Source: Bacteroidota bacterium (GTDB lineage: Bacteria > Bacteroidota > Bacteroidia > Bacteroidales > UBA1715). Taken from it: 49,735 bases of DNA. This document shows, one piece after another, positions 41,174 through 48,956 of this stretch (its first letter is position 1; each line of letters opens with the position of its first letter). The notes below the pieces were generated by a model. The model ran no database searches, was not told where the DNA came from, and saw only the letters and a list, made by a program, of their open reading frames with translations. The stretch spans positions 1 through 49,735 of the forward strand of contig WQTX01000008.1 of the NCBI GenBank assembly GCA_009786075.1. The letters are read 5' to 3'. The position numbers and the translations under genes are program-made.

Positions 41174-42452
41174 GGTGCATGAGTGTTTCAATTTCGTCAA
41201 TTTCAATAGGAATATTCGCTATTAAATCGTAATTGCCGGTTTCGGTAATCACAATATCGCTTTCCAAACGCACGCCAAATCCCCATTCGGGAACGTACAA
41301 ACCGGGTTCGCACGAAACTACCATATTGGGTTTGAGTATATCGCTGCGCTTGCCAACATCGTGAGTATCAAGTCCTATAAAATGCGAAGTGTTGTGCATA
41401 AAATATTTGAAATATGCAGGTTTGCCGTTTATTCCGTTTTTTACATCGTCGGTTGAAATTAGCCCAAGTTGCAATAATTCTTCTTGCATAGCTTCGCACA
41501 CGAGTTTGTGATATGCCTCTATGCTTGTTCCGGCAACTATTTGAGTGCGAGCAAAATAAAACACACGCAACACAGCATTATATACTAATTTTTGTTGTGC
41601 GGTAAATTTCCCCGAAACGGGAATTACACGAGTGCAATCGGCGGCATAATTGGCGTATTCTGCTCCAAAATCTATTAAAATACTATCGTTGGGTGCAATT
41701 ATGCAATTGTTTTTATTGTAATGCAAAAAACAGGAATTTTCGCCTGCTGCCACAATCGGCTCAAAAGCGTGATGCGACACGCCTTCGGCAATAAATGTGT
41801 GCCACAAAAGAGCCTCAATTTCGTATTCTCGCATTCCGGGTTTGGTATTTTTCAACACCGTGCGAAATGCTTTTTCGGTAATATCGCAAGCTCGTTGCAT
41901 AAGGGCAAGTTCTTCCGGTTCTTTTATCATACGGCTTGTGGCAAGCAGTGGCGCACAGTTTTTTATGGAAATATTTTGAAACTGTTTTCGCAATAGTTTC
42001 CCCAAACGAATTTCGCGCGTAAGCACTTGATTACCACGTCGGTTGTTGTTTTGATTGAGAAAAATAGTAGAAATATGAGGCAGCAATTCGGCAATAGATT
42101 GCGCAATATTTTTGGTATAACGAATGTGCGAAATGCCCGAAATTGCAGTAGCTTCGGCGGCAGTCAGTTTTTTCCCTTCCCACCGTTCCATAAGCGGATT
42201 GGGTTCTCGCACAAAAAGAATTGCCTGTTCGTTTTTATCTGTTTTATCGGGCAAAAGTATCAAAAACGAATTTTCTTGCTCAATACCGGTAAGATAAAAA
42301 AAATCGGAACTTTGCCGATAGCGATACAAGCCGTCGTTGCGCAACACTTGGTCGGCACCGCAGATAATGGCAATGGAATTTTCAGGCAATTGTGCGAGAA
42401 TTTTTTCGCGATTGCGGGTGAATAAATTGGGGGTTATGGGCGGGTAACGCAT
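41166..42452 (-). CDS. Xaa-Pro aminopeptidase (M24, aminopeptidase P type)
   Basis: 428 aa starting at MRYPPITPNLFTRNR; 11 extra codons (MGDLGG...) upstream come from a family D repeat and are rejected. An N-terminal creatinase-like domain (1-170) precedes the pita-bread fold. The metal ligands are the two Asp in ILIDFGAEYANYAADCTR, His in HNTSHFIGLD, Glu in CEPGLYV and Glu in RLESDIV. It removes the N-terminal residue ahead of proline. It is followed in overlap by the Nudix gene; a shared transcript starting near the repeat at 42465 is likely. Confidence 0.93.
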   Translation of the reverse strand: MRYPPITPNLFTRNREKILAQLPENSIAIICGADQVLRNDGLYRYRQSSDFFYLTGIEQENSFLILLPDKTDKNEQAILFVREPNPLMERWEGKKLTAAEATAISGISHIRYTKNIAQSIAELLPHISTIFLNQNNNRRGNQVLTREIRLGKLLRKQFQNISIKNCAPLLATSRMIKEPEELALMQRACDITEKAFRTVLKNTKPGMREYEIEALLWHTFIAEGVSHHAFEPIVAAGENSCFLHYNKNNCIIAPNDSILIDFGAEYANYAADCTRVIPVSGKFTAQQKLVYNAVLRVFYFARTQIVAGTSIEAYHKLVCEAMQEELLQLGLISTDDVKNGINGKPAYFKYFMHNTSHFIGLDTHDVGKRSDILKPNMVVSCEPGLYVPEWGFGVRLESDIVITETGNYDLIANIPIEIDEIETLMHHE

Positions 42453-42464
42453 AAAATTAGAAAG

Positions 42465-42567
42465 AAAGCCCCCTAAATCCCCCACAAGGGGGACTTTTTG
42501 AGCTGTGGTTTAATTATTATGTTTATTTTTTTTTCCTAAGCCCCCTTGAGGGGGTTTGGGGGCTTTT
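42465..42567. repeat. Family D MITE-like element, copy 3 (about 103 bp)
   Basis: Left AAAGCCCCCTAAATCCCCCA then CAAGGGGGACTTTTT; interior GAGCTGTGGTTTAATTATTA; right TAAGCCCCCTTGAGGGGGTT then TGGGGGCTTTTTT. It fills the space between the aminopeptidase start and the ilvE stop, which abuts it at 42568. Confidence 0.9.
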
Positions 42568-43587
42568 TTAAAACTTAGTAATCCACCCAAATTCGTCCTC
42601 AATATCGCCCGACTGAATACCAGTAAGCATTTCGTACAGTTTTGTGCACACAGCACCTGCTTCATCGGGGTTACCAAAGGTGTATTTTTTATTGTTCGCA
42701 GGGTCGGTTACCGAATAAATTGGCGACAACACGGCAGCCGTGCCACATTGCGCTGCTTCATCACATTCGGCAAGTTCTTCCAAAAGAATTTGACGGCGTT
42801 CAACCTGCAAACCAATATGTTCAGCCAATCGCATAAGGCTTAAATTGGTAATAGATTCAAGTATGGACAATGATGTGGGTGTAATATAGGTATTTCCTTT
42901 AATGGCGAAAAAATTTGCCGGACCACATTCGTCTATATATGTTTTTTCTTTTGGGTCTAAATACATTGCCGAACTGTACCCTTCTTGCTGTACTCGCAGC
43001 GTGGTATTGAGCGCAGCAGCATAGTTACCGCCGACTTTTACCGCGCCTGTTCCAAGCGGAGCCGCACGGTCGGTGTCTCGCTCTACCACTACGTTTCCGG
43101 GTTTGAAACCATTTTTAAAATACGGACCAACCGGACTTGCAAACATTACAAATAAATAATCATCACTGCGATTCAAGCCAAGACGTGGCGTAGTGCCTAT
43201 CAACAAAGGGCGAATATACATAGTTGCGCCTGTTCCATAAGGTGGAACAAAATCTTTATTATTTTCGATAAGCGCACGCAAGCATTTTTCAAACACTTCT
43301 TCGGGCACTTCTTGCATTGCTATTCGTGCTGCCGAACGGTTTAATCGAGCTGCATTGTCTTTCCATCGAAACATGCGAATAGCGTTATCTTTTCCCCGAT
43401 AGGCTTTCAATCCCTCGAAACATTCTTGTCCGTAATGCAGGCATGTAGCCGATATGTGAACAGGAATTATATCGTCGGCGTGAACGGTAACTTCGCCCCA
43501 TTGGTTGTTTGAAAAAGAGCATCGAACATTTGCTCCGGTGTTGGTGTATGCAAAAGGCTGAGTTGCCCAATCGGTATTCGCATTCAT
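42568..43587 (-). CDS. ilvE: Branched-chain amino acid aminotransferase
   Basis: 339 aa, fold-type IV PLP enzyme. CLHYGQECFEGLKAYRG (49-65), the PLP lysine in GAVKVGGNYAAAL (about 190-202), YIDECGPANFF and the C-terminal AAVLSPI/GTAAVLS block identify the branched-chain transaminase. It makes leucine, isoleucine and valine from their keto acids. Length is normal. The stop codon (42568-42570) sits at the edge of a family D element. The gene is not in an ilv operon here. Confidence 0.95.
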   Translation of the reverse strand: MNANTDWATQPFAYTNTGANVRCSFSNNQWGEVTVHADDIIPVHISATCLHYGQECFEGLKAYRGKDNAIRMFRWKDNAARLNRSAARIAMQEVPEEVFEKCLRALIENNKDFVPPYGTGATMYIRPLLIGTTPRLGLNRSDDYLFVMFASPVGPYFKNGFKPGNVVVERDTDRAAPLGTGAVKVGGNYAAALNTTLRVQQEGYSSAMYLDPKEKTYIDECGPANFFAIKGNTYITPTSLSILESITNLSLMRLAEHIGLQVERRQILLEELAECDEAAQCGTAAVLSPIYSVTDPANNKKYTFGNPDEAGAVCTKLYEMLTGIQSGDIEDEFGWITKF

Positions 43588-43724
43588 TGTAAAAATAATC
43601 GTATTATTGTGTTTTTATATTTTTTTTCAGTTTGCAAAGGTGCAAAAAAAATGTTATAAATAAAAAAATGTAATACGTTTTTTCACGTATTGTACGAAAT
43701 TTAACATTTTTGTTTCCTTGTTTA

Positions 43725-43763
43725 CTAAAAAACTTGTCAACTCGTTCACTTGTCAACTAATTT
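43725..43763. repeat. AACTTGTCAACTCGTT-type repeat, copy over the DPM1-like stop
   Basis: CTAAAAAACTTGTCAACTCG, then TTCACTTGTCAACTAATTTT. The DPM1-like stop lies in its right end. The same wording appears at 47739-47828 and 48053-48086. Confidence 0.75.
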
Positions 43764-44551
43764 TTATACCTCGTAAACCAACTGCCAATTTTCAATTCAA
43801 TCACACCAAACAACGCCTCTTTTATAATGCCACTCGACATTTTCGATGTTCCTTCACGGCGGTCGGTAAAAACAATTGGCACTTCGGTAATTTCAAACCC
43901 GTATTTCCATGTTTTGAATTTCATTTCAATTTGAAATGCGTAGCCTTTGAATTTAATTTTGTTAAGCGGAATTGTTTGCAATACTTTTTTGTAGTAACAC
44001 ACAAAACCGGCAGTTGAATCGTGCACTTTCATGCCGGTAATCAGGCGCACATATTTCGATGCACAGTACGAAAGCAAAATCCTGCTCATGGGCCAATTTA
44101 CCACATTCACACCTTTCACATAGCGCGAACCTATTGACATTCCTTGATTTTTCACACAAGCCTCGTATAATTTCGGCAAATCGTGCGGCGGATGCGAAAA
44201 ATCGGCATCCATTTCTATAATATACTCATAACCCTGCGCCAATGCCCAATCGAAGCCTGCAAGATAGGCTTTGCCAAGCCCTTCTTTGCCTTTCCGGTTA
44301 AGCAAATGCAAAGCATCGGGAAATTCCGGTTGCAATTCTGCAACTTTTTTTGCAGTGCCGTCAGGCGAATTATCATCAACAATTAAAATATGAAATTGCT
44401 TTTCCAATGAAAATACGCATCGTATGATGTTTTCTATATTTTCAATTTCGTTGTATGTGGGGATTATTACGAGGGAGTCAAAAAGTCCCCCTAAATCCCC
44501 CCTTAGGGGGGACTTTTGGAACTGTGGTTTATTATTTAAGTATTGTGTCAT
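43757..44551 (-). CDS. DPM1-like polyprenol-phosphate sugar transferase, N-terminus supplied by a repeat
   Basis: 264 aa of GT2. The family domain begins DSLVIIPTYNEIENI near residue 25, with VDDNSPDGTA (58-67), EMDADFSHPP and GSRYVKGV, matching polyprenol monophosphomannose synthases, which charge a lipid carrier for glycosylation. No start codon lies between the domain and the repeat, so the only available start is ATG 44551; the first 25 residues (including KSPLRGDLGGLF) come from a family D element. The native start seems to have been replaced. The last residues are in a second repeat. Confidence 0.88.
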   Translation of the reverse strand: MTQYLNNKPQFQKSPLRGDLGGLFDSLVIIPTYNEIENIENIIRCVFSLEKQFHILIVDDNSPDGTAKKVAELQPEFPDALHLLNRKGKEGLGKAYLAGFDWALAQGYEYIIEMDADFSHPPHDLPKLYEACVKNQGMSIGSRYVKGVNVVNWPMSRILLSYCASKYVRLITGMKVHDSTAGFVCYYKKVLQTIPLNKIKFKGYAFQIEMKFKTWKYGFEITEVPIVFTDRREGTSKMSSGIIKEALFGVIELKIGSWFTRYKN

Positions 44552-44642
44552 TTTTATTTATTTTATCTATGCAACTTTTCCAAAGTTTAGAACTTTGGAA
44601 AAGTTCGTCTTTTAGTCCCCCTGAGGGGGATTTAGGGGGCTG
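44480..44642. repeat. Family D MITE-like element, copy 4, overlapping two genes and holding a family P hairpin
   Basis: Left AAAAAGTCCCCCTAAATCCC then CCCTTAGGGGGGACTTTT, interior GGAACTGTGGTTTATTATTT, a family P hairpin at 44573-44605, right TAGTCCCCCTGAGGGGGATT then TAGGGGGCT. Its left part encodes the DPM1-like N-terminus, its right part the Maf C-terminus. Confidence 0.88.
44573..44605. repeat. Family P 33-bp hairpin, copy 3 (inverted)
   Basis: Same arms as copies 1 and 2, but the centre reads TAG instead of CTA, so the element lies in the opposite orientation. It is nested within family D copy 4. Confidence 0.9.
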
Positions 44643-45223
44643 TTCATCATTTTCTCATAAAGCGCCTGCACCGGCAATCCCATAACATTAAAATACGAGC
44701 CGTTTATGTGATGTATGCCAATATAGCCAATCCATTCCTGCACGCCGTAAGCGCCGGCTTTGTCGAAGGGTTTGTATTTCTCTACGTAGTAATCAATATC
44801 GTCGGGCGTAAGGCGAGAGAAACTTACCAAGCTGAGCACCGAAAACACTTCTTTGCGGCGAGTTGTTCCTATGCACACGCCAGTAACCACCATGTGTGTT
44901 GCGCCCGAAAGTATTGTGAGTAATTCTTTGGCATTTTGTGCCGAAGTTGGTTTTTGTAAAATAATATTGTCTTTTATAACAATGGTGTCGGCAGTTATTA
45001 AAAAATCGTTTTCCTGCAAATCGGGTACAAAGGCATCGAATTTTTTTTCGGCAATGTATTCCGATATTTTTTCCACCGGCATATTTGACGGATAGGTTTC
45101 ATCGGTGTCTTTCACACGCACCTCGAAATCTATATCAAGTCCGGCAAGCAATTCACGGCGGCGTGGCGACCCGGAGCCTAATATGATGTGATGGTTTTTA
45201 TATTTTTCTCGTAATCGGTTCAT
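44612..45223 (-). CDS. maf: Maf-family nucleotide pyrophosphatase
   Basis: 203 aa. The N-terminal LGSGSPRRRELLAGL (16-30), FLITADTIV (about 93-101), KPTSAQNAKELL and the later KPFDKAGAYGVQEWIG match Maf/YhdE, which hydrolyses noncanonical or methylated dTTP and UTP. The core ends near YEKMM; the last 10 residues NSPLNPPQGD and stop are encoded by a family D repeat end. Its ATG overlaps the UbiA stop (TAATG), continuing the four-gene cluster from DUF2520. Confidence 0.92.
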   Translation of the reverse strand: MNRLREKYKNHHIILGSGSPRRRELLAGLDIDFEVRVKDTDETYPSNMPVEKISEYIAEKKFDAFVPDLQENDFLITADTIVIKDNIILQKPTSAQNAKELLTILSGATHMVVTGVCIGTTRRKEVFSVLSLVSFSRLTPDDIDYYVEKYKPFDKAGAYGVQEWIGYIGIHHINGSYFNVMGLPVQALYEKMMNSPLNPPQGD

Positions 45224-46179
45224 TATATAAACACATTACGCAGCACCACATACAGCAATCCTGCAATAAGAATTAATTTCAAACTACCGCTCACTATGTG
45301 ATATTCGCGGGCAGTTTGCGCTTTGCGAAATAAATATGCCGAAATAATTGTAGGCACAGCCAACGCTAACGAAATATAGAGGTACGAAAATAATTCGGCA
45401 ACATACAGTATTTGCACCACAATCAAAGCAACAATGCTTATGGCATACATGCCAAGAACAATTATTTTAGTGTTTTTCACGCCGAGTGAAATGGGCAAAG
45501 TGTTGCGTCCGTAAGCGGCATCGCCTTCCAAATCTTCTATGTCTTTTACAATTTCACGTATAAGCGAATATAAAAATGCAAACACCGAAAAGCCAAAGCA
45601 CCACATTAAAATCGGCTCGAAACTTTGGAAACGGCTGATTAAAATATATTTATACATAAAATTGAGCGGCAACAATTCGTACACCGCCGTTATAAGCGGA
45701 ACCATGGCAACAAGTGCGGCAACAATAACATTGCCAATCAATGGCTCTTTGCTAAAAGTGGTAGAATAAAACCACAGCAAACCGGCAATAAACACAAAAA
45801 TCAGTGAAAAATAAATATGCCCAATGGCAATAGAAGCAATAGTTCCACAGAATATACCCACTGCGTTGAAAATCCAATGCAACATCATTGCCCGGCGGCG
45901 AACGATTGTTTTTCCCACAATTACTTTTTCCGGTTTGTTCATCATATCGGCGCTTACGTCGAAATAATCGTTGATAATGTAACCGGCTGCCGAAATACTT
46001 ACCGTGGCAATAACCAACAAAATAAAATGAAACAACGAAAATTGCAGTTCAACACTCACAATATTGCCAAGCGGCGTGAGTGCCGCCATTGGATACACAA
46101 TACCATAGCGCACCACACACATAGTGAGCACTATGATTGCTAAATTTTTGTAGCGGATGAGGTTGAGTAGAGATTTCAT
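45223..46179 (-). CDS. UbiA-family prenyltransferase (geranylgeranylglycerol-phosphate type)
   Basis: 318 aa with eight or nine membrane helices. The first prenyl-diphosphate motif is NDYFDVSAD (70-78) and the second DIEDLEGDAAYGRNTLP (about 216-232). Bacteroidota members in this cluster are annotated as digeranylgeranylglyceryl phosphate synthase-like; the natural acceptor is uncertain. It acts in the inner membrane, using polyprenyl diphosphates such as those from the synthase at 2.6 kb. A family D element lies 11 bases upstream of the start, separating it from kdsC. Confidence 0.88.
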   Translation of the reverse strand: MKSLLNLIRYKNLAIIVLTMCVVRYGIVYPMAALTPLGNIVSVELQFSLFHFILLVIATVSISAAGYIINDYFDVSADMMNKPEKVIVGKTIVRRRAMMLHWIFNAVGIFCGTIASIAIGHIYFSLIFVFIAGLLWFYSTTFSKEPLIGNVIVAALVAMVPLITAVYELLPLNFMYKYILISRFQSFEPILMWCFGFSVFAFLYSLIREIVKDIEDLEGDAAYGRNTLPISLGVKNTKIIVLGMYAISIVALIVVQILYVAELFSYLYISLALAVPTIISAYLFRKAQTAREYHIVSGSLKLILIAGLLYVVLRNVFI

Positions 46180-46190
46180 AATATTAGTAA

Positions 46191-46347
46191 AAAAGCCCCC
46201 TAAATCCCCCTCAAGGGGGACTTTTGGAACTGTGGTTTATGTTGTTATTTCTTATACATTATTGTTGTTTTTTATTTTGTCATTTTTTGCAAAAGCTCAC
46301 GTGATTTGCACACTCCAAAGTCCCCCTTGAGGGGGATTTAGGGGGCT
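46191..46347. repeat. Family D MITE-like element, copy 5 (about 157 bp)
   Basis: Left AAAAGCCCCCTAAATCCCCC then TCAAGGGGGACTTTT, interior GGAACTGTGGTTTATGTTGT, right AAAGTCCCCCTTGAGGGGGA then TTTAGGGGGCT. It separates ubiA from kdsC; the kdsC stop begins at its right edge (46348). Confidence 0.92.
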
Positions 46348-46869
46348 TTACCACACAAACGCATCACTATCCAACCAAGTACCATGCGCTCGCAAAGTTT
46401 GCTCAATAATATCGCGCACACAACCGCAACCGCCTTGTTTGTCGGAAATATAATCGCTTATTTCCTGTATTTCGTACGCTGCATCGCTGGGGCAGGCGCA
46501 CAAACCTGCTCGTTTCATTACATTGTAATCGGGCAAATCGTCGCCCACATACAGCACATCGGCATCGGAAAGATTGTGTTTCTTTAGAAAATTTTCATAA
46601 TCGTGTATTTTATTATGCGAGGCTATATATACATCGAAAACACCCAAATCATTGAAACGTTTAATTACCGATTGACATTTTCCACCGGTAATAATTGCTA
46701 TGGGGTAACCTTTTTTGGCGGCAAAATGCGTTGCATAACCGTCTTTCACGTTCATTGCCCGCATTTGACTGCCGTCGGCAAACACGTGAATTGTGCCGTT
46801 GGTAAACACGCCATCAACATCGAACGCAAAGGCTTTTACCTGTTTTAACTGTTCTTTAAAAATTCCCAT
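46348..46869 (-). CDS. kdsC: 3-deoxy-D-manno-octulosonate 8-phosphate phosphatase (KdsC-type HAD)
   Basis: 173 aa, normal length. The catalytic aspartates are D17 and D19 in AFDVDGVFTNG, with TGGKCQSVIKRF and GDDLPDYNVMKRAG as the later HAD motifs. A cap domain is absent, as in the tetrameric HAD-IIIA group. It releases phosphate from Kdo-8-phosphate for lipopolysaccharide core. Its start overlaps the DUF2520 stop (TAATG). It is separated from the next cluster gene ubiA only by a family D insertion; the stop codon marks the edge. Confidence 0.92.
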   Translation of the reverse strand: MGIFKEQLKQVKAFAFDVDGVFTNGTIHVFADGSQMRAMNVKDGYATHFAAKKGYPIAIITGGKCQSVIKRFNDLGVFDVYIASHNKIHDYENFLKKHNLSDADVLYVGDDLPDYNVMKRAGLCACPSDAAYEIQEISDYISDKQGGCGCVRDIIEQTLRAHGTWLDSDAFVW

Positions 46870-47654
46870 TATTGCTGTTCGTCTTTTACGTGAAACTGTA
46901 TAATAGATTGGCTCATATCGCTATATATCTGTTGGATTTCGGGGTAATCTTTCAACAATTCCACGTGTTTTTCTACAATAAATACATCGTTGCGCACTGC
47001 CGGACCTGTTTGTGAAATTTTGGGCGAATATTTTGAAAGTTTTTCAAACGTCTCACGCAACATGGGACGATAGGCTTCAAATTTCAACTGCCTGTTTTGC
47101 AAAAGCATTTCGGCAATTGTACATAAATGATTGGTAAAATTGCACGCAATAACAGCACACAGATGCAAATACGCTCGCTGTTCGGAAGAGGCAGTTTGCA
47201 CATGAGGTGTTATTTTTTTGCAAAATTCATAGAGCGTTGCCAGATTTTCGTCAGAATTACTTTCTACAAAAATAGGAATTTCGCTATAATTGATTTCTTT
47301 AAATTTAGAAAACGTTTGCAACGGATACACCACACCGTAATTAATTGCAAAATCGTAAAACACATCAATACCCACGCTACCCGAAGTGTGCACCACAAAT
47401 TTATTGCCTATGCGTGGACTTACTTGGCGTATAACCTGTTGAATAGCCCGGTCGCTAACCGAAATTATGTATATATCGGCAGTGGTGTTTATGGTTTCAA
47501 TGTCGGTAGTAAAGGCGCACTCCATACGTGAAGCTAATTCCACCGCCGATTTCATAGTGCGACTAACCACCTGCACTATCTGCACTCCTTCGTTTTTCAG
47601 AGCAATTGCCAAATGCGTACCCACATTTCCGGCACCTATAATTACTGCTTTCAT
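46869..47654 (-). CDS. Rossmann-like and DUF2520 domain protein
   Basis: 261 aa. The N-terminal nucleotide-binding fold begins AVIIGAGNVGTHLAIAL (3-19) and VVHTSGSVGIDVF follows near 92-105; the C-terminal DUF2520 helices include HLCAVIACNFTNHL. The family resembles pyrroline-5-carboxylate reductase and 6-phosphogluconate dehydrogenase but has no proven reaction. It opens the cluster DUF2520-kdsC-ubiA-maf, an order seen in many Bacteroidota. A TATCTTTG -7 box lies at 47685-47678. Confidence 0.9.
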   Translation of the reverse strand: MKAVIIGAGNVGTHLAIALKNEGVQIVQVVSRTMKSAVELASRMECAFTTDIETINTTADIYIISVSDRAIQQVIRQVSPRIGNKFVVHTSGSVGIDVFYDFAINYGVVYPLQTFSKFKEINYSEIPIFVESNSDENLATLYEFCKKITPHVQTASSEQRAYLHLCAVIACNFTNHLCTIAEMLLQNRQLKFEAYRPMLRETFEKLSKYSPKISQTGPAVRNDVFIVEKHVELLKDYPEIQQIYSDMSQSIIQFHVKDEQQ

Positions 47655-47677
47655 TTCTTATTCCCCCTTATAATTTA

Positions 47678-47685
47678 CAAAGATA
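47678..47685 (-). promoter_or_regulatory. -7 box of the DUF2520-kdsC-ubiA-maf cluster
   Basis: The minus strand reads TATCTTTG, a full match to TAnnTTTG, about 24 bases before the ATG at 47654. No -33 TTG is clear. Confidence 0.5.
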
Positions 47686-47738
47686 CAATTTAATTGTAAA
47701 TTGTAAATTATAAATTGAAAATTAATTACGAACAATTT

Positions 47739-47828
47739 AGGGGACGAGTTGACAAGTTGACGAGTTGACAAGTTAACGAGGAGGTTGATATGTTTTTTTC
47801 TCTTGTGAACTCGTTAACTTGTCAACTT
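47739..47828. repeat. GACAAGTTGACGAGTTGACA repeat with inverted partner
   Basis: Alternating GAGTTGACAAGTTGACGAGT units (47739-47785) face GAACTCGTTAACTTGTCAAC (about 47806-47828). Further copies overlap the ispH stop (48053-48086) and the DPM1-like stop (43725-43763). Confidence 0.8.
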
Positions 47829-47869
47829 AGTGATGTGAAATAAAAAAACTTATAATAGTTTACTATTAC

Positions 47870-48015
47870 GGTGCTACGCACCTTGTGCTGCGTTTATGTA
47901 TTTTTTACTACAAAGATTAACGGTGCTCTGCACCTTAAATATAGACGAAAAAGTTGCGTAGCAACGTAATATTTGTAGGTATTAATGTTTGTTGTTATAA
48001 GGTGCAGAGCACCGT
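47870..48015. repeat. GGTGCAGAGCACC-type composite REP-like element
   Basis: Outer arms ACGGTGCTCTGCACCTTA and TAAGGTGCAGAGCACCGT are perfect inverses of 18 bases. Inside lies GTTGC-GTA-GCAAC, and to the left GGTGC-TAC-GCACC. This resembles nested REP hairpins; no RAYT transposase is in the window. Confidence 0.85.
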
Positions 48016-48062
48016 AATATTGTTATAAATTGTTTATTTCGTGTCCCTTAAAAACTCGTCAA

Positions 48063-48956
48063 CTAAAAACTTGTCAACTCGTTAACTACCTCCTCCATCA
48101 ACCACTTAGGCGTTGAAGTAGCTCCGCAAATTCCAATTGACTGATTTTTTGTTATGGGCAATTTTGCAACATCTTCTACGGTGCTTATAAAGTGAGTATT
48201 GCTATTTACTTGTTTGCAAATATTGAAAAGTACTTTTCCGTTAGAACTTTTTCGGTCGCTCACAAAAAGTACCATATCATAATTCTGGGCAAAAAGTTTC
48301 AATTCTGCCTCACGACTTGCCACTTGGCGGCAAATGGTATCGTATGACGTAAACAGCGTATGTGTTTGTTGTTCATCGATTTTTTGTTGAATTTTTTGCT
48401 GCAATTGCTCAAATTCGTGTAAACTTTTGGTGGTTTGCGAATACAGAAAAAGAGCTTTACTGTAATCAATGCTGTCAATATCGTGCGGCGAATTTATTAC
48501 AAGTGCAGTATTTTCGGTTTGCCCCAACAAGCCAACCACTTCGGCATGACCTTCTTTTCCAAAAATTAGAATTTGTTCTTTTTCCGGCGAATTTTGTTCA
48601 AAGCGTTTTTTTATTTTTTTTTGCAAACGAGCAACTACCGGACACGTTGCATCAATTATGGTAATGTTGTTTTGTTTTGCAATTTCGTAAGTTTCAGGCG
48701 GTTCGCCGTGAGCACGCAGTAGAACAGTTGCGTTGCGCAGTTGTTTAAATTCTTCGTATTGAATGGTGTGCAAACCTTTTTGTTCAAGTCGTTGCACTTC
48801 GGCATTGTTGTGCACTATATCGCCCAAACAATAGAGCGGCTGCGTGGTTTTGAGCGCTTGTTCGGCTTGCTGTATGGCATAACGAACTCCAAAACAGAAG
48901 CCTGATTTTTCGTCGATTTCTATTTTTTGTGTTGTGCTATGTAGTGGAGTATCCAT
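48063..48956 (-). CDS. ispH: 4-hydroxy-3-methylbut-2-enyl diphosphate reductase
   Basis: 297 aa, normal length. The three Fe-S cysteines are C21 (GFCFGV), C105 (DATCPVV) and C277 (GICGATSTPKWL), with substrate histidines in DIVHN and RAHGEP. It makes IPP and DMAPP in the last MEP step. The ORF starts 36 bases inside the upstream cmk gene, a coupling common in Bacteroidota; a later start cannot be excluded, but the motifs follow closely. The tail ELTSF and stop lie in a GACAAGTT-type repeat. Confidence 0.96.
   Translation of the reverse strand: MDTPLHSTTQKIEIDEKSGFCFGVRYAIQQAEQALKTTQPLYCLGDIVHNNAEVQRLEQKGLHTIQYEEFKQLRNATVLLRAHGEPPETYEIAKQNNITIIDATCPVVARLQKKIKKRFEQNSPEKEQILIFGKEGHAEVVGLLGQTENTALVINSPHDIDSIDYSKALFLYSQTTKSLHEFEQLQQKIQQKIDEQQTHTLFTSYDTICRQVASREAELKLFAQNYDMVLFVSDRKSSNGKVLFNICKQVNSNTHFISTVEDVAKLPITKNQSIGICGATSTPKWLMEEVVNELTSF

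Larger units (their letters stand above)
47655..48062. other. Repeat-rich intergenic region between ispH and the DUF2520 cluster
   Basis: These 408 bases hold no supported ORF. They contain the DUF2520 -7 box (47678-47685), TTGTAAATTATAAATTG runs, the GACAAGTTGACGAGTT family (47739-47828), a GGTGC-TAC-GCACC hairpin (47870-47882), an 18-base inverted repeat (47920-47937 with 47998-48015) enclosing a GTTGC-GTA-GCAAC hairpin, and more AACTCGTCAACT sequence at the ispH stop. Confidence 0.85.

Noticed and set aside
42453-42485. Eleven-codon N-terminal extension of the aminopeptidase (MGDLGG...)
   Set aside because: These codons lie in or beside a family D repeat, and the family N-terminus begins at the ATG at 42452.
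46315-46346. G-rich end of the family D element as a classical terminator of kdsC
   Set aside because: The hairpin is strong, but the T-run expected on the minus strand is missing, so I list it as a repeat with possible termination or stabilising effect only.
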